This document shows positions 55,416-63,760 of a stretch of DNA of 64,000 bases, piece after piece. The position numbers and the translations under genes were made by a program. The stretch's first letter is position 1. Every line of letters starts with the position of its first letter. The stretch comes from Flavobacterium dauae. Lineage in GTDB: Bacteria; Bacteroidota; Bacteroidia; Flavobacteriales; Flavobacteriaceae. The notes below the pieces were generated by a model. It did not search any database and was not told where the DNA came from. It was given only the letters and a program-made list of their open reading frames with translations. The DNA is taken from contig NZ_CP130821.1 in the NCBI RefSeq assembly GCF_004151275.2, positions 2,880,829 to 2,944,828 of the forward strand. Direction: 5' to 3'.

Positions 55416-55851
55416 TTATTTCTTTTTTAATGTCAGCCCGGTACCGTACGTTAGCTTCCCGAGGTATTTGAACTTCATTTTCCCTTTGGTTTCTCTTACC
55501 TCACCATAACCTTCGGTAGCAGTTGTGACGGTTAGTTTAAAAGCCACCTGTCTTTCCGAAAAAACACCTTCAGACCTAAACTTATAGTCTGCCAATAAAA
55601 TATCGTTTTTGATTTCGCCGGTAAGCGTTCCCGAGTTTCTATCTTTCTCTTTTAAGGCATACAAGAGTTCTCCGTTTACCTTACCGCCATTTACAGCAAG
55701 CTTTAACATTACCGTATCCTCATTTTGTGCATATATTTTAAAGTCTTACCAAAATGGATAGCAGCAAGTACTTCTGTGTCTTTATTTTCGGCTTTCTTAA
55801 CACACGCTACAAAAAACATATTTATCACTATACAATACATTAGTTTTCTCA
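55416..55851 (-). pseudogene. Lipoprotein pseudogene, paralogue of 39462-39911
   Basis: The end, MLKLAVNGGKVNGELLYALK, EKDRNSGTLTGEIKNDILLA and YGTGLTLKKK, parallels the lipoprotein at 39462. The start is found upstream in another frame: ATG 55851, RKLMYCIVINMFFVACVKKA with its lipobox Cys. A frameshift near 55740 separates them, and the segment corresponding to about 15 residues has been altered. The gene is broken. Confidence 0.75.
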
Positions 55852-55874
55852 TTGGATACCTTTCTTAATTAAGA

Positions 55875-55980
55875 GCTAGTTTTTCACTGAACGCTTTTCT
55901 AAATTTATCGACTTTTGGTTTAACCATCAAACGGCAATACGTCTGATTTGGATTGTTTTTGTAATAATTCTGATGATACC
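55875..55980 (-). pseudogene. Fragment of a second msrA (C-terminal end)
   Basis: The bases match the 3' end of msrA at 40118-40223 with few changes, encoding YHQNYYKNNPNQTYCRLMVK, PKVDKFRKAFSEKLALN on the - strand. The match breaks at 55981, where DNA similar to a cyanophycin synthetase begins in the opposite direction. It confirms a partial duplication of the msrA-lipoprotein pair. Confidence 0.8.
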
Positions 55981-56335
55981 ATAACAGGAAAAACAAGCTA
56001 GCTATATTGCAGTGGAAACGGTATGCAACAAACACCGTACAAAAGAACTATTGGAACATTTTTCAATCCCGGTACCGCACGGTGCACGCTACCGTTCATT
56101 TGAAAAAGTAAAAACAGTGCTGGAAGATTATGGTTTTTCGATGGGCATCAAACCATTGAACGGGCATCAGGGTAAAGGAGCCAGCGTAAACATTACAACA
56201 GAGCAACAATTACACAGTGCCTATGTGAATGCCACTAAATTTGGAAGTAAGGTAATTACAGAGTGTTTTTATTGAACGCAACGGAAACGCCAAAGTTATT
56301 TTAACCAATTTATAGATTAAATTAACCCGTTTGAT
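55981..56335 (+). pseudogene. Cyanophycin synthetase (cphA) internal fragment
   Basis: From 55985 the + frame reads QEKQASYIAVETVCNKHRTK, ELLEHFSIPVPHGARYRSFE and MGIKPLNGHQGKGASVNITT, ending KVITECFY and stop. SYIAVETVCNKHRTKELL and GHQGKGASVNI match the ATP-grasp part of cyanophycin synthetase. Both ends of the gene are missing and nothing upstream provides a start, so it is a relic at a rearrangement junction. Confidence 0.75.
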
Positions 56336-56360
56336 TCATAGGAAAAGTTAATTTATTTTC

Positions 56361-58607
56361 TTATTTCTTCACTTCCAAATACGCTTTAAAAATCCGTAAT
56401 TCTTCCCAGGTAGTGGTTTCCGAAGCTTCGGCTTTTAGTTCAGTTAACGTTTTATCAGATTGATTTTCAAATAGTTTTTCCAGTTCCATTATTTTTTTTG
56501 TTGAAAGCACTTCGGTTACATCAATTTTTTGCTGACCGATTAATTTTCCAATATGTTGTGTAATTGTTTGCACGGATAGCTTACGTTCTTCGGCTATTTC
56601 TTTTATGGTTCGTTTTCGTTGCCACAATTCAAATGTTTTATCTATTGTTGTTACTTTTACGGTTTTAGGAATTTCTTTTAAATCATCGGTTTCTACCGTA
56701 TCTATATCTAAAATCTGTGTACGCAGAATTTCTTTAATTCCCGTTAAATGGTTTAAACGATATGAAGTAATATCCTGATCGTTTAAATTTTCATTGGTAA
56801 AATCAATTCCACTGCCAAATAATTGCACCATTTTATTGGTTTTAATCAACTTTAAAACCATCTTTATATGTTCGTCTTCAAAAACACGTAATTGTTCGGT
56901 AAAAAGCACAAAACCTTTCTTCTTTTTAGACTGTTCTAACACAAACAATGTATCGTAAGCTAATTCATCTAACTTTGGATAAAAATAAGCGTACGCTTTT
57001 GTTAAACGTTGTAATAAATGATCAATTCTAAAATCATCTTGCGTGAAAAGCGTATGTAATTCCTGTAGAAATTTTAGTCCGACATTTTTAATCGTTTCCA
57101 GCAAACGTTCCTGCTTTTGTGCCCAAGGTGCATAAATTTTTCGGGTCGATTTTTTTTCGGTTACCCAGGTTTCAATCCATTTTAAAAATTCTTTGTGTGC
57201 ATTGATCCAATCAAAGGTATCTTTTACTTGCAACCACAAATATTCTAATTTTGCCTGAACCAACGGATTTTCGTTATCAGTCGATTCATTTTGTCTGGCA
57301 AACGACAATACATTTTCATCTGCCGAAATAGAACGGATTGCAACGGGTTTAGACAATACCAAACCGTTTAAACTACGCAAACGCGACAAAGCAACATACG
57401 CCTGCCCGCTCATAAAAACATCGTTAATATCCAAAACGGCTTTATCAAACGTTAAACCTTGCGATTTGTGAACGGTTATTGCCCACGCCAATTTTAACGG
57501 ATACTGCACAAACGTTCCTAAAACTTCTTCTTCAATTTCTTTAGTTTGTTCGTTTAAAGCGTATCTAACATTTTGCCATTCGTATTTTTCAACGGTAATT
57601 TTTACGTTATCATCTGGTAAATAAACTTCTATTTCATTTTCGGATACATAAAAAACGGTTCCGATTTTTCCGTTGTAATAACGTTTTTCAAAACTTAAAT
57701 CGTTTTTAACAAACATTACCTGTGCCCCTTTTTTAAGAACCAATTCGGGTTCTAACGGATACATTTTTTCAGGAAAATCGCCAATAATTTCGGGCAGAAA
57801 AACATATTCTTGTGCCTTTAAATTATTTAATTCTTTATCGTTGATATCGTCGGCTTTACGGTTGTGTGTGGTAAGCGTAATGTAGCCTTTGTTTTTCTTG
57901 GTATCAAAATTTTCGTTTACTTGTTTTTCCAGCAGTTCATAATCTTGCGGTGTATTGTTGTTTGTTCTAAAATTATTCAACAAACGTATAAAAGCTTCAT
58001 CATCTTGACGGTAAATCTTTTTTAATTCTATATAAACCGGCTGCGTTTGTTGCATAATCCAGGCGTTAAAAAAGTAGATTCCGCTATAAAACTGTTTCAT
58101 TACCTGCCAATCGGCGTGCCGTACAACCGGCGGCAACTGCCACAAATCGCCAATAAATAAAACCTGAACACCACCAAATGGTGCATTTGATTTTCGGACA
58201 AATTGCAACATTTCATTCATAGCATCTAACAAATCGGCACGCAGCATAGAAACTTCATCAATAACCAGTAATTCCAGATTTTTAATCAGTGTTTGCTTGG
58301 TTTGATTCATTTTAAAATGACGAGTAATTGTCTTTTTGGTTTCGAAATACATACCGTTGTCGGCATTTTTAAAATCGGCTGTAGGAATATAACCCGAAAA
58401 TGGCAGTTGAAAAAACGAATGAATGGTTACACCGCCCGCATTTAAAGCCGCAATGCCTGTTGGTGCTACAACCACCGTGTTTTTGTGCGTTGTTGAAAGA
58501 ATTTTTTTAAGCAATGTTGTTTTACCCGTGCCTGCTTTACCGGTTAAAAATACGTTTTTATTGGTGTGCTGTATATATTGTAAAACTAATTGTACTTCGG
58601 CTGTCAT
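56361..58607 (-). CDS. Pif1-like ATP-dependent helicase with C-terminal HTH
   Basis: 748 residues. N-terminal superfamily 1B helicase: Walker A FLTGKAGTGKTTLLKKI, APTGIAALNAGGVTIHSFF, Walker B ELLVIDEVSMLRADLLDA, QVLFIGDLWQLPPVV, and late motif LAWAITVHKSQGLTFDKAVL with QAYVALSRL. This is the Pif1/RecD2-like arrangement. Residues about 645-705 hold an HTH (RTIKEIAEERKLSVQTITQH) of the kind found in RecQ-like HTH_40 domains. Likely acts in DNA repair or G-quadruplex unwinding. Monocistronic. Confidence 0.88.
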   Translation of the reverse strand: MTAEVQLVLQYIQHTNKNVFLTGKAGTGKTTLLKKILSTTHKNTVVVAPTGIAALNAGGVTIHSFFQLPFSGYIPTADFKNADNGMYFETKKTITRHFKMNQTKQTLIKNLELLVIDEVSMLRADLLDAMNEMLQFVRKSNAPFGGVQVLFIGDLWQLPPVVRHADWQVMKQFYSGIYFFNAWIMQQTQPVYIELKKIYRQDDEAFIRLLNNFRTNNNTPQDYELLEKQVNENFDTKKNKGYITLTTHNRKADDINDKELNNLKAQEYVFLPEIIGDFPEKMYPLEPELVLKKGAQVMFVKNDLSFEKRYYNGKIGTVFYVSENEIEVYLPDDNVKITVEKYEWQNVRYALNEQTKEIEEEVLGTFVQYPLKLAWAITVHKSQGLTFDKAVLDINDVFMSGQAYVALSRLRSLNGLVLSKPVAIRSISADENVLSFARQNESTDNENPLVQAKLEYLWLQVKDTFDWINAHKEFLKWIETWVTEKKSTRKIYAPWAQKQERLLETIKNVGLKFLQELHTLFTQDDFRIDHLLQRLTKAYAYFYPKLDELAYDTLFVLEQSKKKKGFVLFTEQLRVFEDEHIKMVLKLIKTNKMVQLFGSGIDFTNENLNDQDITSYRLNHLTGIKEILRTQILDIDTVETDDLKEIPKTVKVTTIDKTFELWQRKRTIKEIAEERKLSVQTITQHIGKLIGQQKIDVTEVLSTKKIMELEKLFENQSDKTLTELKAEASETTTWEELRIFKAYLEVKK

Positions 58608-58688
58608 GTGATAAATTTAAGTAAAATGCTGATATATTGGAACGTGCGACAATTTTTTGTAATTTTGTATTACTAAAATACGAAACTA

Positions 58689-58916
58689 ATGACAACTATA
58701 ACCATAAAAATAAACGAACGCACCAAAGCTGGTAAAGCTTTAAAAAATTTAATTGAGTTTTTTTCTAGAGAACACAAAGGTATTGAAATTGTTTCGGATA
58801 CAAAAAGTGAATACAACCCAGAATTTGTTGAAAAAATTAAAGAAGCAGAAAACGATATTAAAAATGGTAAAACTACCCGTTTAGATTCTGAAAATATATG
58901 GGAAAATATTTTGTAG
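58689..58916 (+). CDS. Antitoxin of the YoeB-type module
   Basis: 75 residues: TTITIKINERTKAGKALKNL, then charged helices ending TTRLDSENIWENIL. The small N-terminal strand (TITIKINE) may form a DNA-binding ribbon-like element, and the C-terminal tail with SENIWE is typical of toxin-wrapping antitoxin ends. It overlaps the toxin gene by 19 bases. DUF2683-like. Confidence 0.8.
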   Translation: MTTITIKINERTKAGKALKNLIEFFSREHKGIEIVSDTKSEYNPEFVEKIKEAENDIKNGKTTRLDSENIWENIL

Positions 58917-59179
58917 AAATAACCGATGAGGCAAGAAAAGAATTAAAAAATCATTTCAGATCTGGTAATAAATCTGTTATTAAAAAGATAGAAAAAATAT
59001 TACTAGAATTAACTGAAACGCCTTTTTCAGGTGAAGGAAAACCTGAACAACTAAAACATAATTATTCTGGCTATTGGTCTAGAAGAATAAATCAAAAAGA
59101 CCGTATTGTCTATCGTGTAGAAGAAGAAATTGTGATGGTTTATGTGGTTTCTGCAATGGGACACTACCATGATAAATAA
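58898..59179 (+). CDS. YoeB/Txe-family mRNA interferase toxin
   Basis: 93 residues of the RelE/ParE fold, YoeB branch: KYFVEITDEARKELKNHFRS, ILLELTETPFSGEGKPEQLK, YSGYWSRRINQKDRIVYRVE and the C-terminal catalytic VVSAMGHYHDK (His-Tyr-His end). YoeB cleaves mRNA at the ribosome. It overlaps the antitoxin and is followed by a strong terminator. Confidence 0.9.
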   Translation: MGKYFVEITDEARKELKNHFRSGNKSVIKKIEKILLELTETPFSGEGKPEQLKHNYSGYWSRRINQKDRIVYRVEEEIVMVYVVSAMGHYHDK

Positions 59180-59180
59180 A

Positions 59181-59204
59181 AAAACCACCAGAATTGGTGG
59201 TTTT
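59181..59204. terminator. Bidirectional terminator
   Basis: AAAACCACCA and TGGTGGTTTT form a perfect stem around GAAT with T runs on both strands. It separates the converging YoeB and outer-membrane-protein genes. Confidence 0.85.
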
Positions 59205-59210
59205 AATTTT

Positions 59211-59990
59211 TTATTTTGCAAGAAATATCTGGAGAGATATTCCTAAATAATCGCCTGATTTTTTTGTTTCAATTACAGAATCATCAGAAATATCTAAATT
59301 CATAATATGCATTTCTCCTTTATACTGGTTTTTTAACGACTTATTATAAACAATACTTGTTTGTATCATAAAATATCTTGTCATTATATACACACCCGGG
59401 CTAAAAACAACACTTGGGTATAAGGACGTTTTATGATCATTTTCTAACCAATAATATATAATATTTTTACTATTGCCTTCATTGTCATGAAAATTTGAGG
59501 AATAATCAGAATAACCAGCTGCCATATACATAGTTTCTATACCGGTATCAAATTTCATAAATAAATTAGGCTTTATTTTAAATTTATACTGTACCAAAAT
59601 TGGAATAGAAAAATTGATACGCCTTGTTAAATTACCTGAAACGTTTGGATCAACAAAATCTTGATAATGATCTAAAGAATTTAGATCGTATTGCTTTAAC
59701 GAATATTCAAACTTATAAAGGTTGTTATTATTTAGTGTTAAACCTGTAATGTACGAAAACCTGCCATTTTTATTAAATATTTTTCTTATTGTGTACGAAT
59801 ATCCGTTAGAATATAAGGGCTTATGTTGGTAAACGCCGGATAGTTTATTTATACGCTCTTTTTGAAAAAAATAGTACGATCCACCAATTGACCAAGAACC
59901 ATAATTATTAAATTCTGGGTAATACTTGGTATTTTGGGAAAACGATATCGTTGATATAAGGGCAATTAAAATAGTTAAATTTTTTTTCAT
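59211..59990 (-). CDS. Outer-membrane beta-barrel-like protein
   Basis: 259 residues with signal peptide KKNLTILIALISTISFSQN. The rest alternates hydrophobic and aromatic residues in strands (SWSIGGSYYFFQ, GRFSYITGLTLNNN, RINFSIPILVQYKFKI, YFMIQTSIVYNKS), ending LGISLQIFLAK with a terminal hydrophobic strand typical of outer-membrane barrels. No specific family was recognised. Confidence 0.7.
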   Translation of the reverse strand: MKKNLTILIALISTISFSQNTKYYPEFNNYGSWSIGGSYYFFQKERINKLSGVYQHKPLYSNGYSYTIRKIFNKNGRFSYITGLTLNNNNLYKFEYSLKQYDLNSLDHYQDFVDPNVSGNLTRRINFSIPILVQYKFKIKPNLFMKFDTGIETMYMAAGYSDYSSNFHDNEGNSKNIIYYWLENDHKTSLYPSVVFSPGVYIMTRYFMIQTSIVYNKSLKNQYKGEMHIMNLDISDDSVIETKKSGDYLGISLQIFLAK

Positions 59991-59992
59991 AA

Positions 59993-60027
59993 AAAAAGGT
60001 TTAGAAAATAACGTTCTAAACCTTTTT
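59993..60027. terminator. Terminator after ompH
   Basis: AAAAAGGTTTAGAA pairs with TTCTAAACCTTTTT around AATAACG. It lies 8 bases after the ompH stop on the - strand and upstream of the barrel gene. Confidence 0.85.
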
Positions 60028-60035
60028 GTATTGTA

Positions 60036-60656
60036 TTATTTTTTCTTAACCTCTTCTTTTTTTGCTTCTTCTTTTACTTCAACTTTTTTACTGGTTTTTT
60101 CTTCGTATTGTTTGTGTAAAAGTGCTAATATTTCTTTGGTTAAATTATATTCTTCTTTTCCGTATAAAACCGATGCTGCATCGCCCGTTCCGTAGATATA
60201 ATCGTAACCTTGTTCTTTACCGTAATCTTTAATGAATTTTTTCATTCTTGAAACCATTGAATCACGTTCAACAGCACTTTCTTCCTGAAACTTTTTCATA
60301 TAGTTTTGTTCTTTTTCTGCTAACGTTTGCTGGCGGCGTTCTAATTCTGCCTGGCGTTTTTGTGCCCATTCCATTCCTTTAGACTGTGCATTTTTTTGCA
60401 GATCCATTACATCATTCTGAAATCTCCTTGCATCGCTGTCCAATTCATTTTTCATTTTATCGGACATTGTTTTAAACTTTGCTTCAAAATCTTTGAATTC
60501 CTGATATTCTTTCATTAATTCTTCGGTATCTATATAAGCTGTTTTAAAACCTGTTGCAGTAGAAGTAGTTTTTCCGGTATTAGCATTTGTCGCTGTTTCT
60601 TTATTACAAGCAATAACACTTAATGCTACAACAGCCAACATCATTATTTTTTTCAT
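60036..60656 (-). CDS. OmpH/Skp-family periplasmic chaperone, lipoprotein-like
   Basis: 206 residues. The N-terminus KKIMMLAVVALSVIAC looks like a lipoprotein signal with Cys. OmpH/Skp pattern: TAYIDTEELMKEYQEFKDFE, a long charged coiled coil (residues about 55-135) and GYDYIYGTGDAASVLYGKEE at the end of the body domain. The tail is KE-rich (KVEVKEEAKKEEVKKK). It probably escorts outer-membrane proteins. Confidence 0.88.
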   Translation of the reverse strand: MKKIMMLAVVALSVIACNKETATNANTGKTTSTATGFKTAYIDTEELMKEYQEFKDFEAKFKTMSDKMKNELDSDARRFQNDVMDLQKNAQSKGMEWAQKRQAELERRQQTLAEKEQNYMKKFQEESAVERDSMVSRMKKFIKDYGKEQGYDYIYGTGDAASVLYGKEEYNLTKEILALLHKQYEEKTSKKVEVKEEAKKEEVKKK

Positions 60657-60950
60657 ATTATTTTTTATTTAATATTAATGTTATATGGAATCGCTTTTAC
60701 TAATTGGTATTTGCTAAAGCAAAATTTATTTTTTGCGATTTCATGAGATGTATTTTTATTTAAAATTTCAACAAAAATATTTAAAATTATCTAATTTAAT
60801 CAATTATAAGAAATTTATATGCTTTTTGATTTTTTTATAGAATGTTTTTATATAAACGATAGTCTAAATTTTCGATCTAAGCCACTTTTACAAAATTTGA
60901 ATACAAAGACACATTTTAGATAAACATCATTTAAAATAGCCTATTTAAAA

Positions 60951-61781
60951 TTATTTTTTTAGAATATAAATATGCGAAGAATACTCTTTTGAGAAAATTC
61001 CTTTGATATTTGAAACTAATCCGATATAAAATGCCTTTAAAATATTTTTTGATCCTGTTTTATATTCTTCTGATAAAAGCGAAACATAAAAGCTATCAAA
61101 ATACATAGGTTTTATATGTATCAATTTAAATTGATGTTCTTTAGCTAGCTTTTTGATTGATTGTTTACTAAAATGCCAAAGATGTCGAGGTACGTCCCAA
61201 GCTGCCCAATGATGTTTGTAATGATAAGCATCAAACGATTTAAAATTAGGCACAGCAATTATTAAAGTTCCATTTTCATTTAAACGATTTTTAAAGAAAT
61301 TAAAATATTCGTTTAAATTGGTAACATGTTCTAAAACGTGCCAAAGTGTAATAACATCATATTTTGATTCATCTAAATTTTGAATGCTATTAAAAACTTT
61401 AATATTTTTTGATGAACTTATTTTGGCTGCTTCATTATTTGGTTCTACTCCTACTCCGTTTACATTTAATTTAGTTATTCCGTGTTTTAAAAAATCTCCT
61501 GTTCCGCAACCAATATCTAAAACTGAAATTGAATTGCTGTTGGTATATTTTTTTATCAATTTCCATTTTTGATTGATCGTATAATTTTTTACCAACTGAT
61601 AAAGTTTTTCAAACCAATTGCGTTTAGCATCGGTATGCGAAATATAATTTTCACTTTTATAATAATGATCTAATCTATCAAACGTATTGAATTTTGTTTG
61701 ATACAAATCATACGTTTCATCATAGATCAGTTCAAAATTTTCTTTTGTTATACTGTAATCTTTAATGGTTTTATTTTTCAT
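60951..61781 (-). CDS. Class I SAM-dependent methyltransferase
   Basis: 276 residues from ATG 61781 (MKNKTIKDYSITKENFELIY). The frame is open to an ATG at 61841, but that extension reads through a terminator hairpin and a parS-like site. Motif I ISVLDIGCGTGDFLKHG, motif II VITLWHVLEHVTNLNEYF and post-II NGTLIIAVPNFKSFDAYHYK with HHWAAWDVPRHLWHFSK are clear. The pattern resembles methyltransferases of polysaccharide or ubiquinone-like pathways. The substrate is unknown. Confidence 0.85.
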   Translation of the reverse strand: MKNKTIKDYSITKENFELIYDETYDLYQTKFNTFDRLDHYYKSENYISHTDAKRNWFEKLYQLVKNYTINQKWKLIKKYTNSNSISVLDIGCGTGDFLKHGITKLNVNGVGVEPNNEAAKISSSKNIKVFNSIQNLDESKYDVITLWHVLEHVTNLNEYFNFFKNRLNENGTLIIAVPNFKSFDAYHYKHHWAAWDVPRHLWHFSKQSIKKLAKEHQFKLIHIKPMYFDSFYVSLLSEEYKTGSKNILKAFYIGLVSNIKGIFSKEYSSHIYILKK

Positions 61782-61799
61782 ACTGCGAATATATAAAAC

Positions 61800-61825
61800 A
61801 AAAAACTCCTTTGCAAAGGAGTTTT
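61800..61825. terminator. Terminator after mnmG
   Basis: AAAACTCCTTTGCAAAGGAGTTTT (here described as AAAACTCCTTT and AAAGGAGTTTT around GC) is an almost perfect palindrome 20 bases after the mnmG stop on the - strand. Confidence 0.8.
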
Positions 61826-61840
61826 GTTTCACGTGGAACA
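61825..61840. other. parS-like site 1
   Basis: TGTTTCACGTGGAACA, 16 bases, differs by one base from the ParB-binding consensus TGTTTCACGTGAAACA. It lies just after mnmG. Confidence 0.75.
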
Positions 61841-61845
61841 TAAAA

Positions 61846-63723
61846 TTATCTTCCCATGTGTATTAATAAAATTGAAATATCAGACGGAGCTACCCCACTA
61901 ATACGTGATGCTTGCGAAATAGTAATAGGACGAATCTTTTTTAGTTTTTCTTTCGCTTCAAACGACATTGATTTTATTTTATCATAATCAAAATTATCCG
62001 GAATACGAACATCTTCTAACCTAGTTAACTTATCGGCATTGCTTTTTTCCTTTTCAATATATCCTGAATACTTCACTTGAATGATTGCTTGCGAAATAAT
62101 TTCTTCATCTAAACTATTTTCTTTAATGTAAGCATCTACTTTTTCGAATCGTAAAATATCATTATCTTCTAATTGCGGACGTGAAAAAACCTTAAACATT
62201 TTATCGGGTTGTTTCATTGGTTCGCTTCCTTTTTCTTCTAAAATAGAATTTGCTTCTTTCGGCTGAACAGATGTCTCTTTAAAAAACTGTACAAAGTTAT
62301 CAGAAGTTTCTTTCTTAAATTCCATACGTTTTAATCGATCTTCTTTAGCTAAACCAATTTCAAAAGACTTTGGTGTTAATCTAAAATCGGCATTATCCTG
62401 ACGTAAAAGTGTTCTGTATTCTGCTCGCGATGTAAACATACGGTAAGGCTCTTCTGTACCTTTTGTAATTAAATCATCAATTAAAACACCAATATACGCT
62501 TCGTTTCTTTTTAAAATTAAAGGCTCTTTTTCCTGAACTTTTAAAGCCGCATTTATACCAGCCATCAATCCTTGTGCCGCTGCTTCTTCATAACCTGTGG
62601 TTCCATTAATTTGTCCCGCAAAAAACAAACCGTCAACCAACTTAGTTTCTAAGGTATGTTTTAATTGTGTTGGTGGAAAATAATCATATTCAATAGCATA
62701 TCCCGGGCGGAAAAATTTCACGTTTTCGAAACCAACAACAGAACGCAAAGCTTTATATTGAACATCTTCAGGTAAAGATGTTGAGAAACCGTTTACATAA
62801 ACTTCAACCGTATTCCACCCTTCTGGTTCAACGAATAATTGGTGACGTTCTTTATCTGCAAAACGATTAATTTTATCTTCGATAGACGGACAATAACGTG
62901 GACCTAAACTTTTAATTCTACCGTTAAACATTGGCGAACGATCAAAGCCTTCACGCAACAAATCATGAACTTCTGGCGAAGTATAAGTCATATAACACGA
63001 ACGTTGCTTTGATAATGGTTTTGTTACATCTGAATAAGAAAACTTTTGCGGATTCACATCACCAGGTTGCTCTTCCATCTTAGAATAATCTAACGAACGA
63101 CCATCAACACGTGGTGGCGTTCCTGTTTTCATTCTACCCGATTCAAAACCTACTTTTATTAAATCTTCGGTAATACCAAACGATGCACTTTCTCCTGCTC
63201 TACCTCCACCAAATTGTTTATCACCAATATGGATCAATCCATTTAAAAAAGTTCCATTTGTAAGGATAACTGTTTTTGATTTTATCTCGATTCCTAAACT
63301 TGTTTTTACGCCGACAATCTTATTATTTTCGATTAAAATACCGGAAATCATTTCTTGGTAAAAATCTAAATTTGGCGTTCCTTCCAACATCAATCTCCAT
63401 GTTTCAGCAAAAAGCATTCGGTCACTTTGACAACGTGGCGACCACATTGCCGGACCTTTTGAAACGTTCAACATTTTAAATTGAATTGCAGAATTATCAG
63501 AAACAATTCCAGAGTATCCACCCAAGGCATCAATCTCACGAACAATTTGTCCTTTTGCAATTCCACCCATTGCAGGGTTACAACTCATTTGGGCAATATT
63601 TTGAAGACTCATTGTAACCAATAAAGTCTTCATTCCCATATTTGCAGCGGCAGCGGCAGCTTCGGATCCGGCATGACCCGCACCTACTACAACAACATCA
63701 TATTTATCTTGAAATAAACTCAT
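61846..63723 (-). CDS. mnmG: tRNA uridine 5-carboxymethylaminomethyl modification enzyme
   Basis: 625 residues, the usual size. With MnmE it modifies the wobble uridine of several tRNAs. FAD-binding N-terminus VVVVGAGHAGSEAAAAAANM, then SCNPAMGGIAKGQIVREIDA, LTNGTFLNGLIHIG and GGRAGESAS. NAD domain region and end part are visible: INGTTGYEEAAAQGLMAGIN, FTSRAEYRTLLRQDNADFRL, and the C-terminal RPITISQASRISGVAPSDIS. It is flanked by parS-like sites. Confidence 0.97.
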   Translation of the reverse strand: MSLFQDKYDVVVVGAGHAGSEAAAAAANMGMKTLLVTMSLQNIAQMSCNPAMGGIAKGQIVREIDALGGYSGIVSDNSAIQFKMLNVSKGPAMWSPRCQSDRMLFAETWRLMLEGTPNLDFYQEMISGILIENNKIVGVKTSLGIEIKSKTVILTNGTFLNGLIHIGDKQFGGGRAGESASFGITEDLIKVGFESGRMKTGTPPRVDGRSLDYSKMEEQPGDVNPQKFSYSDVTKPLSKQRSCYMTYTSPEVHDLLREGFDRSPMFNGRIKSLGPRYCPSIEDKINRFADKERHQLFVEPEGWNTVEVYVNGFSTSLPEDVQYKALRSVVGFENVKFFRPGYAIEYDYFPPTQLKHTLETKLVDGLFFAGQINGTTGYEEAAAQGLMAGINAALKVQEKEPLILKRNEAYIGVLIDDLITKGTEEPYRMFTSRAEYRTLLRQDNADFRLTPKSFEIGLAKEDRLKRMEFKKETSDNFVQFFKETSVQPKEANSILEEKGSEPMKQPDKMFKVFSRPQLEDNDILRFEKVDAYIKENSLDEEIISQAIIQVKYSGYIEKEKSNADKLTRLEDVRIPDNFDYDKIKSMSFEAKEKLKKIRPITISQASRISGVAPSDISILLIHMGR

Positions 63724-63739
63724 TGTTCCACGTGAAACA
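63724..63739. other. parS-like site 2
   Basis: TGTTCCACGTGAAACA, 16 bases, matches the parS consensus (fifth base variable). It overlaps no stop codon and lies immediately upstream of the mnmG start codon. Confidence 0.8.
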
Positions 63740-63760
63740 TTTAATTAGTAATTAAAAAAA

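Noticed and set aside
61782..61841. Longer start for the methyltransferase (ATG 61841)
   Set aside because: The added 20 residues are encoded by a terminator hairpin and a parS-like site, and the downstream ATG gives a normal family start.
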